Below, piece after piece: positions 33,308-42,796 of a stretch of DNA of 64,000 nucleotides. Location: the NCBI RefSeq assembly GCF_000010305.1, contig NC_012489.1, positions 1,674,001-1,738,000 of the forward strand. The letters run 5' to 3'. The position numbers were made by a program, and so were the translations under genes. Source of the stretch: Gemmatimonas aurantiaca T-27 (lineage in GTDB: Bacteria; Gemmatimonadota; Gemmatimonadetes; Gemmatimonadales; Gemmatimonadaceae). Within the stretch, counting starts at the first letter, position 1. The number at the start of each line of letters is the position of its first letter. The notes beneath the pieces were generated by a model that ran no database searches, was not told the DNA's origin, and saw only the letters and a program-made list of their open reading frames with translations.

Positions 33308-34900
33308 ATGCACGCCACACCGACCTCTGAATCCGACCAGTCCACCGACGCGCCGGTGCCTGTCGCTCGCATCCTCGATGCGCTGCGCGACGCGGGGCAA
33401 CTGCGTGCCGTGAATGGCGCACTTCCGGTATCGATCGTCGACCTGGTGGACGACAGCCGTCGTGTGACGAGTGGCAGTGCGTTCCTGGCCGTGAAAGGTG
33501 CGATGCAGGATGGCCATGCCTGGTTGCCCAAGGCCAAGGATGCCGGCGCGACGCTGGCGATTGTCGAAGATGAGGCGGCCGCGCGCGTGATCGACATGCC
33601 GGCCATCGTAGTGCACGATGGCCGGCGCAGTGCGGCACTTGCCGCCGCCGCGTTTCATCATTGGCCGGCGCGTGCCATACAATTTACCGCCGTCACCGGC
33701 ACCAACGGCAAAACCACCACGGTGGGACTGCTGCGTCATCTGCTCGATGTGGCCGGTCAACGTGCGGCATCCATCGGTACGCTGGGGGTGCTGATCGGCA
33801 GTGCCGGTGAGGAGATGCCGGGTGGTGGAGGGCTCACCACCCCGGGGCCGGTGGAACTGCAACGTGTCCTGCGCGTCCTCGCGGACCGTGGTGTGACGCG
33901 CGTGGCCATGGAAACGAGCTCACACGCGCTGCATCAGCATCGAGTGGATGGTGTGCACTTCGCGGCCGCCGTGTTCACCAACCTCACCCGTGACCATCTC
34001 GACTATCATGGCACGATGGAGGCCTATCGTGATGCGAAGCTGGAGTTGTTGTCGCTGCTCGCACCCGATGGCGTGGCATGTTTCAATATCGACGACGTGA
34101 CCTGGCAGCACACGGTCGCCGAGATGGACGTGTCCGGAAGCCAGGCCTCGGCACCACGTCGCACCACGTTCAGCGCTCTGCAGGATGCCGATGTCACGGC
34201 GCACGATGTCGTGTACGATGCCACCGGCAGTCGTTTCGAGCTGCGTGTGCGCACCGCGCAGGGGACGACGCAGCATCAGGTCACGCTGCCGTTGATCGGC
34301 GATTTCAATGTCGCCAACGCACTCGGGGCTGCCGCAGGCGCACTGGCGATGGGCATCACGCCGCAGGATGTCGCGGACGGATTGTCGCAGTCCCCCCAGG
34401 TGCCGGGGCGTCTGGAACGCCTGCGCACCGAACCCACGGTGTTGCGCGACTATGCCCACACGCCGGATGCGCTCGAACGCGCACTGCTGGCGGTGCGCCC
34501 ATTCACCATGCGCCCTGATGGCGCGCCCAGTCGCCTGATCGTGGTGTTCGGATGTGGCGGTGATCGCGATCGTGGCAAGCGCCCGGTCATGGGGAGCATT
34601 GCCGAACGATTGGCCGACGTGACCATCGTCACGAGCGACAATCCCCGCACCGAAGATCCCGAGCGAATTCTCGATGACATTGAGGCGGGCATGACACGCC
34701 GCGATCATCAGCGCATCGTGGACCGACGGGATGCCATCGCGGCGGCGCTGCGCATGGCGTCGGCACACGATGTCGTGGTGTTGGCCGGCAAGGGACACGA
34801 GACCTATCAGATTCGTGGCACCACCTCCTATCCGTTCGATGAGCGGATCATCGTGCAGGAATTGTGGGATGCCATGACGCAGGGCGGAGACGATTCATGA
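33308..34900 (+). CDS. murE: UDP-MurNAc-tripeptide synthetase MurE (meso-DAP adding)
   Basis: A 530-residue Mur ligase. The ATP motif is 'VTGTNGKTTT', the substrate motif 'GGLTTPGPVELQ' precedes 'METSSHALHQHRVDGV', and 'NLTRDHLDYHG' contains the catalytic region. 'TSDNPRTEDP' includes DNPR, the motif associated with meso-diaminopimelate rather than lysine. MurE adds the third residue of the stem peptide. ATG 33308 is adjacent to the ftsI stop. The longer frame from 32870 lies inside ftsI and encodes a compositionally aberrant Arg/Pro-rich shadow. The TGA overlaps murF. Confidence 0.96.
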   Translation: MHATPTSESDQSTDAPVPVARILDALRDAGQLRAVNGALPVSIVDLVDDSRRVTSGSAFLAVKGAMQDGHAWLPKAKDAGATLAIVEDEAAARVIDMPAIVVHDGRRSAALAAAAFHHWPARAIQFTAVTGTNGKTTTVGLLRHLLDVAGQRAASIGTLGVLIGSAGEEMPGGGGLTTPGPVELQRVLRVLADRGVTRVAMETSSHALHQHRVDGVHFAAAVFTNLTRDHLDYHGTMEAYRDAKLELLSLLAPDGVACFNIDDVTWQHTVAEMDVSGSQASAPRRTTFSALQDADVTAHDVVYDATGSRFELRVRTAQGTTQHQVTLPLIGDFNVANALGAAAGALAMGITPQDVADGLSQSPQVPGRLERLRTEPTVLRDYAHTPDALERALLAVRPFTMRPDGAPSRLIVVFGCGGDRDRGKRPVMGSIAERLADVTIVTSDNPRTEDPERILDDIEAGMTRRDHQRIVDRRDAIAAALRMASAHDVVVLAGKGHETYQIRGTTSYPFDERIIVQELWDAMTQGGDDS

Positions 34901-36321
34901 GTGCATTCACGATGGCCGGGACCGCGTTTGCCGCGGTGCCGGCGATCGCGCCGGCGGAGGCGCACGCATACTGGACATTCGAACGGGTGGCGGCCGCGCT
35001 GGGCACCGGCCCGTCGATGCCACAGCCATTGGCTGGAATTTCCACCGACACGCGGCGCATTGCGCGCGGGGATGTGTTTGTGGCGCTCCGCGGAGATCGT
35101 TTTGATGCCCACGACTTTCTCGCCACGGCGAAAGACGCCGGCGCCGCCGCGTTTGTGGTCAGCGACGCCACGCGCGCGGTCGGACTTGGCGTCCCCACTT
35201 ATGTGGTGCCCGATACGCTGATCGCGCTGGGGCAATTGGCGCACACGTGGCGTACCGTCTGGGGACGCCATGTGATCGCGGTGGCCGGCTCCAACGGCAA
35301 GACCAGCACCAAGGAGCTGCTCAAGGCCGCCCTGTCGGGCACGTTCGAGGTCCATGCGACCACGGGCAATCTCAACAATTTGATCGGCGTGCCGCTCACG
35401 TTGTTGGCGATTCCTCCTCATGCCGATATCGCTGTGGTGGAACTGGGAACCAATGCCCCCGGCGAAGTGGCCACATTGCGCGCGATGTCTGCTCCCGATG
35501 TGGCCGTGCTCACCAGCATCGGCGAAGAACATCTCGAAGGACTCGGCGATCTGGCCGGTGTGCTGCGGGAAGAGTGCGATGTGTTCCCTGGTGTTCGTCT
35601 TGCCATCATTCCGGTGGCGCATCCGGAAGTCTCCCCGATGGCCTCAGAGCGGGCCGAGGCCGTTGTGACGGCGGGCCTTACCGACGCCGATGTCGCGCCG
35701 GAGCAGTGGGGACTGGATGACGAAGGTCGCCCCTGGTTCGATGTTGACGGGGTGCATTTCACCCTGCCGTTGCGCGGCGCCCATCAGGCGGCCAACGCCA
35801 TGCTGGCTGTGGCGGCCGCGCGGGCCTGCGGCGTACCTCTCGAGAGCGCCGCGGCGGGCATGGCGGCGATGCCCGTTCCCAATATGCGTGGGGTGTGGGA
35901 AACGATCGGCCAGACCACGGTCATCAACGACGCCTACAACGCCAACCCGCCGTCGATGCGCGCGGCCCTCGCGCTGCTCGATCGGGTAGGCGAAGGACGT
36001 CAGCGGGTAGCCTTTCTGGGCACGATGCGGGAGCTTGGTGCACAGGCCGACGTGCAGCACGATGACATCGCCCGGGCCGCGCTCGTTTCGTCGGCCGACG
36101 TGATTGTCGGCGTGGGCGCGTTCGGTGATGCGTTCCGTCGTGTGGCACCGGACGCGATCAATGCGGCCAGCGGTCGCGTGATTGTCGCCGATGAGCCCGA
36201 AAGTGCCTGGACTGCTGCTGCACCACGTGTGAACCGCAATGCTGTCATCCTGCTCAAGGCGTCGCGCGGCGTGCGCCTCGAGCGACTTCTCCCCCAGCTC
36301 ACCACCTGGGCCACGACCTAG
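34897..36321 (+). CDS. murF: UDP-MurNAc-tripeptide D-Ala-D-Ala ligase MurF
   Basis: A 474-residue Mur ligase that adds D-Ala-D-Ala to the UDP-MurNAc tripeptide. Motifs are 'GISTDTRRIARGDVFVALRGDRFD', the P-loop 'VAGSNGKTSTKELL', 'ATTGNLNNLIGVPLT', 'VELGTNAPGEV' and 'VINDAYNANPPSM'. The ATG is in an ATGA overlap with murE; another in-frame ATG at 34912 would remove five residues. The stop TAG overlaps the GTG of mraY by one base. The ~25-residue Ala/Pro-rich N-terminus is not conserved in the family. Confidence 0.96.
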   Translation: MSAFTMAGTAFAAVPAIAPAEAHAYWTFERVAAALGTGPSMPQPLAGISTDTRRIARGDVFVALRGDRFDAHDFLATAKDAGAAAFVVSDATRAVGLGVPTYVVPDTLIALGQLAHTWRTVWGRHVIAVAGSNGKTSTKELLKAALSGTFEVHATTGNLNNLIGVPLTLLAIPPHADIAVVELGTNAPGEVATLRAMSAPDVAVLTSIGEEHLEGLGDLAGVLREECDVFPGVRLAIIPVAHPEVSPMASERAEAVVTAGLTDADVAPEQWGLDDEGRPWFDVDGVHFTLPLRGAHQAANAMLAVAAARACGVPLESAAAGMAAMPVPNMRGVWETIGQTTVINDAYNANPPSMRAALALLDRVGEGRQRVAFLGTMRELGAQADVQHDDIARAALVSSADVIVGVGAFGDAFRRVAPDAINAASGRVIVADEPESAWTAAAPRVNRNAVILLKASRGVRLERLLPQLTTWATT

Positions 36322-37463
36322 TGCTCTATTTTCTGTTGCAGCCGCTGGCGCGCGATGTGCGCCTGTTCAATCTCCTGAACTACATCACGTTTCGCGCTGC
36401 GGCCGCGTTCGTGACAGCGCTGCTGGTCAGTTTCATCCTCGGACCGGCCATCATCCGCCGCCTGCGTGCCATGGCCGTGCACCAGGTGGTGCGTGAAGGC
36501 ACTCCCGACACGCATGCCGGCAAGGGCACCACGCCCACGATGGGCGGATTGATCATCCTCGCCGCCACGTTTGCGCCCGTGTTACTGTGGTCGCGATTGA
36601 GCAATCGGTATGTGCTGCTCGCGATGGCCGTCACGGCCTGGATGGGTGTCATCGGCTTTCTGGATGACTACCTCAAGCTCAAGCAGAAACGCGAAGGCAA
36701 GAAGAACGAAGGGCTGGTGGAGCGCTACAAGCTGGCTGGACAGGTCCTGTGTGGTCTGGGCCTCGGGGCCTACCTGCTGCTGTCGCCCATCTCCACGTTG
36801 CCGGGAGCGAGCACCACGCTCCCCTTCTTCAAGTATGTGCTGGTGGTGCCTGCCGTTGCGTGGGCGGCGTGGCTGTACATCCCGTGGGTGACGTTCATTC
36901 TCACCGGGGTGAGCAACGCGGTGAATCTCACCGACGGCCTCGATGGGCTGTCGTCGGGACTGGTTGCCATTGCCGTGCTGACACTGGGGCTCTTTGCGTA
37001 CGTGTTGGGGCGTGTCGATACCAGCGCGTATCTGCAGGTGTTCTATCTCCGCGGCGCTGGTGAACTCACGGTGTTCTGCGCGGCAGTCGTTGGCGCCTGC
37101 ATCGGGTTCCTGTGGTACAACGCGCACCCGGCTCAGGTGTTCATGGGCGATACGGGGTCACTGGCCCTCGGTGGGGCCGTGGGCGCCATTGCCATTCTGC
37201 TCAAGAGTGAGTTCCTGCTGCTGTTTGTCGGCGCGGTGTTTTTTGCTGAAACGGTGTCGGTCATTCTGCAGCGCACGGTTTTCAAGTATCGGCTTCGTCG
37301 GTATGGCCGAGAGTATGCGCAGAAACACCGAGTCTTCAGGCGAGCCCCTCTCCATCACCACTTCGAGATGATGGGCTGGCCGGAGACGCAGGTGGTGGTG
37401 CGGTTCTGGATCATCGGCATCCTGTGCGCGATCCTGGCGCTCAGCACCCTCAAGCTGCGCTGA
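36321..37463 (+). CDS. mraY: Phospho-MurNAc-pentapeptide transferase MraY
   Basis: A 380-residue, about ten-helix membrane enzyme that transfers phospho-MurNAc-pentapeptide to undecaprenyl phosphate, making lipid I. Motifs are 'HAGKGTTPTMGG', 'VIGFLDDYLKL' (Mg-binding Asp pair), 'NAVNLTDGLDGLS', 'FMGDTGSLALGG' and the C-terminal 'RAPLHHHFEMMGWPETQVVVRFW' region with the HHH motif. All catalytic residues are present. GTG 36321 overlaps the murF stop by one base, so translation is probably coupled. Confidence 0.97.
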   Translation: MLYFLLQPLARDVRLFNLLNYITFRAAAAFVTALLVSFILGPAIIRRLRAMAVHQVVREGTPDTHAGKGTTPTMGGLIILAATFAPVLLWSRLSNRYVLLAMAVTAWMGVIGFLDDYLKLKQKREGKKNEGLVERYKLAGQVLCGLGLGAYLLLSPISTLPGASTTLPFFKYVLVVPAVAWAAWLYIPWVTFILTGVSNAVNLTDGLDGLSSGLVAIAVLTLGLFAYVLGRVDTSAYLQVFYLRGAGELTVFCAAVVGACIGFLWYNAHPAQVFMGDTGSLALGGAVGAIAILLKSEFLLLFVGAVFFAETVSVILQRTVFKYRLRRYGREYAQKHRVFRRAPLHHHFEMMGWPETQVVVRFWIIGILCAILALSTLKLR

Positions 37464-37469
37464 TTGTTC

Positions 37470-38954
37470 ATGCATCCCTCGCAGGAGACGGCACACACGG
37501 AAACCCGTGGCGCGGCACAGCGCGCAGCGCAGCAGGTGGCCCAGCAAGTGGCGCAGGTGGTGGCGCGCCGACTGGCTGAAGCCCACGGGGAGTTTGCCGT
37601 GATCGGTCTGGGGCGCAGTGGTGCGGCGGCGGCGTTGCTGCTCCGTCGCGCCGGACTGGCCGTGTACGCATCGGATGTATCAAAGGGGGATGCGACGGAA
37701 CGGGCTGCCGAAACCCTGCGGGCCGTTGGGGTGGCCGTCGATGTGGGGCATCACGATCTCGCCCGCATTGCCCGATCGCAGGTCGTGGTGGCCAGCCCCG
37801 GTGTACCGCCTTCGGCCCCGCCACTGCGTGCCGCCCACGAGGCCGGAGTGCCGGTGGTGGGTGAAGTCGAGATTGCGCTGCGCCTGCAGCCCGCGCTCCG
37901 CTACATCGCCGTCACCGGCACCAACGGCAAGACCACCACGACGGCGCTCATCGGCCATCTGCTGCGGGCACTGGGCGTTGATGCGGCTGACGTTGGAAAT
38001 ATCGGTACGCCGGTGTCGGCATTGGCATTGCAGGAGACACCACCCGCCTGGGCGGCCCTGGAGATGTCATCGTTTCAGTTGCATGACACACCGGGCATCT
38101 ATCCGGACGTCGGGGTCCTCACGACGCTGAGCCCCGACCATCTCGATCGTTATACCAGTGTGGCCGAATACTACGGCGACAAGCAGCGGCTCTTTCTCAA
38201 CGCGGTGTCACAGTCGCGCTGGGTGGCCACGGCCGACAGCGACGCCGTACGGGAGCTGGTGCAGGGTATCGAGGGGCAGTGGTACTGGTTCTCCACGAAG
38301 CAGACCGACGGCATGGACGCGTCGTACCACCACGAGTCCGGCATGTTGCACGTCCTGGGCGCGCCCTTGATGGCCCGCGATCGTGTGCCGCTCGCCGGTG
38401 ATCACAACGTGGCCAACGTGCTGGCGGCCGTGTTGTCGGTGATGGTGGCCGACGCATCGTTCCGCACGGGCACGGCTCGTGCCGCGCTGGCCGATGCCGT
38501 GGCCACGTTCCGTGCGCCGCCGCACCGTCTTGAGACGGTGGTGCATCGGCATGACGTGGTGTGGATCAACGATTCGAAGGCCACCAATGTGGCGTCCACA
38601 CTCGTGGCGCTCGCCGGCATGACACGCCCCACGGTTGTCCTGCTGGGTGGTCGACACAAAGGTGAGCCGTACACGGCCCTGTTGCCCGAACTGCGGCGCA
38701 TCGCCAAGGTGGTGATTGCCTACGGGGAAGCGGCCGATACCATCGTGGCTGATCTCACGGCGCCGCTGGCCGGTGTCGTGCCCGTCGTGCAGGTGCATGA
38801 ACGGTCGTTCGCCGCAGTGATGACACGTGCACACGCCGAAGCGAGCGCGGGGGATGCGGTGCTGTTGTCGCCCGCTTGTTCGAGCTACGACATGTTCAAC
38901 AACTACGAGGAGCGGGGACGGGAATTCGCGCGCCTCGCGGAGCAGGACGCGTGA
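37470..38954 (+). CDS. murD: UDP-MurNAc-L-alanine:D-glutamate ligase MurD
   Basis: A 494-residue Mur ligase that adds D-glutamate to UDP-MurNAc-L-Ala. A Gln/Ala-rich extension of ~35 residues precedes 'FAVIGLGRSGAAAALLLRRAG'. The P-loop 'VTGTNGKTTTTALIG', 'NIGTPVSAL', 'LEMSSFQLHD', 'TTLSPDHLDRY' and 'WINDSKATNVASTLVAL' with 'LLGGRHKG' follow. ATG 37470 is used, six bases after the mraY stop; TTG 37464 is also in frame. The stop overlaps ftsW GTG (GTGA). Confidence 0.96.
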   Translation: MHPSQETAHTETRGAAQRAAQQVAQQVAQVVARRLAEAHGEFAVIGLGRSGAAAALLLRRAGLAVYASDVSKGDATERAAETLRAVGVAVDVGHHDLARIARSQVVVASPGVPPSAPPLRAAHEAGVPVVGEVEIALRLQPALRYIAVTGTNGKTTTTALIGHLLRALGVDAADVGNIGTPVSALALQETPPAWAALEMSSFQLHDTPGIYPDVGVLTTLSPDHLDRYTSVAEYYGDKQRLFLNAVSQSRWVATADSDAVRELVQGIEGQWYWFSTKQTDGMDASYHHESGMLHVLGAPLMARDRVPLAGDHNVANVLAAVLSVMVADASFRTGTARAALADAVATFRAPPHRLETVVHRHDVVWINDSKATNVASTLVALAGMTRPTVVLLGGRHKGEPYTALLPELRRIAKVVIAYGEAADTIVADLTAPLAGVVPVVQVHERSFAAVMTRAHAEASAGDAVLLSPACSSYDMFNNYEERGREFARLAEQDA

Positions 38955-40147
38955 CCGCACCAGCCATTCAGGCGGGCGTGCGTGAGCGCTGGCGCATGGG
39001 GCTCGAAGCCCGTGCGTTGTTGCTCGTCACCGCCATCCTCATGTCGTTCGGGTTGGCGGTGTTGTACAGCGCGAGTGCACTGCAGGCGCTGTCGGCCGGT
39101 AGTCCTGGGCATTTTTTTGTGTTGCGCCAGGCGACGGGCGTGGTGGCCGGTGTGGTGGCCTTTGCCATCTTTGCGAAGATGGACGCCGACGTATGGCGAC
39201 AATACGCGTGGCCGATCATGGGCATCAGCATCCTGCTCATGCTGGTGATCATCTTGCCCGGCACCGAGAGTATTTCCACACGCGTGTACGGATCACGGCG
39301 GTACCTGTTTGGAGGCTCCATTCAGCCATCGGAGCTGGCCAAGTTCGCCATCCTGGTGTGGACGCCGATGTTGCTGGTGAAGAAGGGCGCCATGGTGCGA
39401 CGATTGGGCAAAGGGTTGATGCCGTTTGCGCTGGTGATCGGCACGCTCAGTGTATTGGCCGCACTCGAGCCTGATCTGTCGGTGGCGATGATGTTCTGTC
39501 TGCTGATGGCGGTGCTGTTGTTTGTGGGCGGGGCGCGCGTCTCGCACTTCCTGCTGTTTGGTGTGGTCGGTCTGCTGCTGGTCGGGTACCAGGCATCGCA
39601 GAGTCCGTACGTGAAAGCCCGCGTCGATGCCTTCTTTGGGGAAGGCAATGCACCCGGCCGAGCGAATGCGTCGCCGGTCAACGATCAGCAGTATCAGTCG
39701 TTGGTCGCGGTTGGTGCGGGGGGATTGGTGGGCGTCGGTCTGGGCCAGGGCAATCAGCAGCGTGGTTGGTTGCCGCTCGCGTACAACGACTTCATCGGAT
39801 CCATCGTCGGCGAAGAGTTTGGTTTCATTGGCATCGCCGGTCTGACACTGGCCTTTGCGCTCTATGGCTGGTTGGGTTTTCGCATCGCCCGACAAGCGCG
39901 ATCTCCATACTGCACGCTGCTGGCCATCGGCCTCACCTTCACCACCGTCTTCACCGCATTCATCCACCTCGGCGTGGTGATTCGCCTGCTCCCCAACACC
40001 GGCCTCACGCTGCCCTTTGTCTCGTATGGCCGGTCGAATCTGGTGCTCACGCTGGCCATGACGGGCATTCTGGTGAACATCGGCAGCATGCGGGAACGGG
40101 TTTTCGGCACGACCGCCACGGATCCGTTGGTGAGTGTGCCGTCGTGA
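38951..40147 (+). CDS. ftsW: Lipid II glycosyltransferase FtsW
   Basis: A 398-residue SEDS protein with about ten membrane helices, the septal peptidoglycan polymerase that works with FtsI. Signatures are 'GLAVLYSASA', 'YLFGGSIQPSELAKFAILVW', 'LEPDLSVAMM', 'PLAYNDFIGSIVGEEFGFIG' and 'RLLPNTGLTLPFVSYGRSNL'. The SEDS catalytic Asp usually lies in the large loop after 'RRYLFG', which is present in extended form. GTG 38951 overlaps murD. murG follows after 13 bases. Confidence 0.97.
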   Translation: MTAPAIQAGVRERWRMGLEARALLLVTAILMSFGLAVLYSASALQALSAGSPGHFFVLRQATGVVAGVVAFAIFAKMDADVWRQYAWPIMGISILLMLVIILPGTESISTRVYGSRRYLFGGSIQPSELAKFAILVWTPMLLVKKGAMVRRLGKGLMPFALVIGTLSVLAALEPDLSVAMMFCLLMAVLLFVGGARVSHFLLFGVVGLLLVGYQASQSPYVKARVDAFFGEGNAPGRANASPVNDQQYQSLVAVGAGGLVGVGLGQGNQQRGWLPLAYNDFIGSIVGEEFGFIGIAGLTLAFALYGWLGFRIARQARSPYCTLLAIGLTFTTVFTAFIHLGVVIRLLPNTGLTLPFVSYGRSNLVLTLAMTGILVNIGSMRERVFGTTATDPLVSVPS

Positions 40148-40160
40148 CCGTGCGGTGGTG

Positions 40161-41294
40161 ATGGTCCGCGAGCGCATCTTTTTTGCTGGTGGGGGAACGG
40201 GCGGACACCTCTATCCCGGCCTCGCCATCGCCCGTGCCGTCGTGCGCCTGGCCCCGCAGGTGGAGCCGTATTTCATCGGTGCGCGTCGGGGCATCGAACG
40301 CGACATACTGCCCGGCACCGAGTTTCCGCACACCTTGCTGGAACTGCATCCCCTGTATCGTCGCACGCCGTGGAACAACTGGCGTACCGTGGTTGGTGCC
40401 GTCAGTGCATGGCGCGCCATTTCGTCGCTTGCGCGTGAACGCGCGCCTCGGGCCGTGATTGGTACCGGCGGCTATGCGGCAGGGGTGGCTCTGGCCTGGG
40501 GTCGTATGCATGGCGTCCCGACCATGTTGCACGAACCGGATAGTCATCCGGGGCTGACCACACGCGCCTTTGCCGGTGGTGCCCGTGCGATCTATCTCGG
40601 TTTCCCGGAAGCGGCACAGCGGCTGAAGATCGGGAGCGGCGCTGCGGTGTTGCCACTGGGTTGTCCCATCGAACCACCGCCCGTTCCTCCTCCGGCACGG
40701 GGGGCGGCGCGTGCACAGTGGGGATTGCCCGAAGACGCGCTTGTCGTGCTCGTGACCGGAGGCAGTCAGGGAGCGCGCGCGGTCAACGAAACCGTCGCGG
40801 CGTGGATCGATCTCGGGTTGCCCGACAACGTCTGCCTGCTCTGGTCGACGGGACGTCAACAGGCCGCTGCCTGGGTGGACCGCGAGAGCGCGCGTGTGAA
40901 GGTGCGTCCGTATCTCGCCCCGATTGCCGACGCCTATGCCGCCGCAGACATCGCCGTGGCACGCGCCGGCGCCATGTCGATCGCCGAGTTGTGTGCGTGG
41001 GGCATTCCCGCACTGCTGGTGCCACTGCCAACGGCCGCACAGGATCATCAGACCTACAACGCCCGTGCCACGGCGGAATCGGGTGGTGCCATCCATCTGC
41101 CGCAGCGGGAACTGACAGCCGCGCGCCTGGATAGTGAGGTGCGTGCCTTGCTGGCCGATCCCACGCGCCTCGCGAAGATGCGCGCGGCCATGTATGCCCG
41201 CGCCCGTCCCGATGCGGCGCACGCCATTGCGCAGTCGATTCTGACACAGTTGAACATCGCCACCGCGGCCGATTCGCCATATTTCCCGTCATGA
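40161..41294 (+). CDS. murG: MurG lipid II synthase (GlcNAc transferase)
   Basis: A 377-residue GT-B glycosyltransferase that adds GlcNAc to lipid I. The N-terminal 'FFAGGGTGGHLYPGLAIA' and 'GTGGYAAGVALAW' are G-loop motifs. 'HEPDSHPGLTTRAFA', 'VTGGSQGARAVNE' and 'VARAGAMSIAELCAWGIPALLVPLP' with 'DHQTYNA' complete the UDP-GlcNAc site. ATG 40161 is used; the ORF reaching back to 40134 adds a non-conserved start. The stop overlaps murC (ATGA). Confidence 0.96.
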   Translation: MVRERIFFAGGGTGGHLYPGLAIARAVVRLAPQVEPYFIGARRGIERDILPGTEFPHTLLELHPLYRRTPWNNWRTVVGAVSAWRAISSLARERAPRAVIGTGGYAAGVALAWGRMHGVPTMLHEPDSHPGLTTRAFAGGARAIYLGFPEAAQRLKIGSGAAVLPLGCPIEPPPVPPPARGAARAQWGLPEDALVVLVTGGSQGARAVNETVAAWIDLGLPDNVCLLWSTGRQQAAAWVDRESARVKVRPYLAPIADAYAAADIAVARAGAMSIAELCAWGIPALLVPLPTAAQDHQTYNARATAESGGAIHLPQRELTAARLDSEVRALLADPTRLAKMRAAMYARARPDAAHAIAQSILTQLNIATAADSPYFPS

Positions 41295-42796
41295 CTGGCC
41301 ACGAGACTGGACTCCCGAGTGAAACGACCGGTGCGACTGCGCCGGACGGCGATGCCCACGATATCGGCACCCCCGCGTCGCGCCGTGTCGTACTCGCCAC
41401 CGACGACCCCCGGCCGGTGCATTTTGTCGGCATCGCCGGCGCCGGCATGAGTGCACTGGCGGAACTGCTCGTGCGACGGGGCGTGGCGGTGCAGGGTACC
41501 GATGCCAACCCTACCGGCGCCCCCGATCTCGACGCACTCGGCGTGACGGTTTCACCGCATGACGATACGCTGGTTTCGCGTGCCCGTGCCCTCGTGTACT
41601 CATCGGCCATTCCCGCTACACATCCGGAAATGGCGGCAGCACGCGCGGCAGGCATTCCCATCATCCGTCGCGCGGAAGCACTGGCCGATGCGGTGAGTGG
41701 TGGCACGCTCATTGGCGTGTCGGGCACGCACGGCAAGACGACCACCACGGTGATGACCACCGAGGCCCTGGCCAGTGCCGGTCGTCATCCCACTGGTGTG
41801 GTCGGTGGGCGTGTGGAGAGCTGGGAGGGCAATCTCCGGCTGGGTGGAGATACCTACGTGGTGGAAGCGGACGAGTATGATCGTTCGTTCCTCGCGCTCG
41901 ATCCGACCGTGGCCGTGGTGCTGAATGTCGAAGCGGACCATCTCGACATCTATCGGGATCTGGACGACATCACCCGCACCTTCGAAGTCTACGTGTCGAA
42001 GGCCAAGACTCTGGTGCGCTGCGCCGATGACGAAGGCGCGATGTCACTCCGGGTGGCCAGCAGCCGCGAAATCATCGCGTATTCGGCCACCGTGCCCGGC
42101 ACCCTTCCGGCACCACGTGCAGTCGATGCCCGTCTGCTGGCCGCCGATCTGGTGCTCGACGCCGCTGGATCGCGTTTCATGGTGGTATTCGACGGCGAAC
42201 GTCTCGGGGAGATCTCGCTGGCGGTACCGGGGCTGCACAATGTGCGCAACGCGCTCGCGGCCATTGGCTCCGGACTCGCCCTCGGATGCACCGTGGCGCA
42301 GATGGCTCCGGGACTGGCCGGTTTCCGCGGTGTGCAGCGGCGCTTTCAGCGACTCGGCTCCGCCGCAGGTGTGGAAGTCGTCGATGACTACGCCCACCAT
42401 CCGACCGAGGTGCGTGCCACATTGGCGGCGGCGCGTCATGCCTTCCCCGGCCGACGCATTGTGCTCGCGTTCCAGCCGCATCTGTACTCCCGCACGCGCG
42501 ATCTGCAACAGGAGTTTGCCGATGCGCTTCGGGAAACCGATGTGCTCTATCTCTGCGACATCTATGGGGCGCGGGAAACACCGGAGCCTGGGGTGACGTC
42601 CTCGCTGGTTGCCGATCGCATCCCTGGTGATGTGGTACGGTGGCAAGGGCCGCGCACGGATGTGGTGCCGGCACTCCTGCAGGGTGTTGCCGAAGGGGAT
42701 GTGGTGCTCACGATGGGCGCCGGCGACATCACCAAGGCCGGGCCGGCGCTGCTCGACGCGCTGCGGAGCACGGGACGGAGCAGCGAATCGCGCTGA
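41291..42796 (+). CDS. murC: UDP-N-acetylmuramate--L-alanine ligase MurC
   Basis: A 501-residue Mur ligase that starts stem-peptide synthesis by adding L-Ala. A ~40-residue variable N-terminus precedes 'HFVGIAGAGMSALAELLVRRG'. 'VSGTHGKTTTTVMTT' is the ATP site, and 'EADEYDRSFLALDP' and 'NVEADHLDIYRDLDDI' are MurC-specific. 'VVDDYAHHPTEVRATL' and 'FQPHLYSRTRDLQQEF' follow. No murB or ddl gene follows, unlike many dcw clusters; ftsQ starts in the stop codon (TGATG). Confidence 0.97.
   Translation: MTGHETGLPSETTGATAPDGDAHDIGTPASRRVVLATDDPRPVHFVGIAGAGMSALAELLVRRGVAVQGTDANPTGAPDLDALGVTVSPHDDTLVSRARALVYSSAIPATHPEMAAARAAGIPIIRRAEALADAVSGGTLIGVSGTHGKTTTTVMTTEALASAGRHPTGVVGGRVESWEGNLRLGGDTYVVEADEYDRSFLALDPTVAVVLNVEADHLDIYRDLDDITRTFEVYVSKAKTLVRCADDEGAMSLRVASSREIIAYSATVPGTLPAPRAVDARLLAADLVLDAAGSRFMVVFDGERLGEISLAVPGLHNVRNALAAIGSGLALGCTVAQMAPGLAGFRGVQRRFQRLGSAAGVEVVDDYAHHPTEVRATLAAARHAFPGRRIVLAFQPHLYSRTRDLQQEFADALRETDVLYLCDIYGARETPEPGVTSSLVADRIPGDVVRWQGPRTDVVPALLQGVAEGDVVLTMGAGDITKAGPALLDALRSTGRSSESR

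Noticed and set aside
31741-33606. 621-residue minus-strand frame opposite ftsI/murE
   Set aside because: Arg/His-rich antisense shadow of two well-conserved genes.
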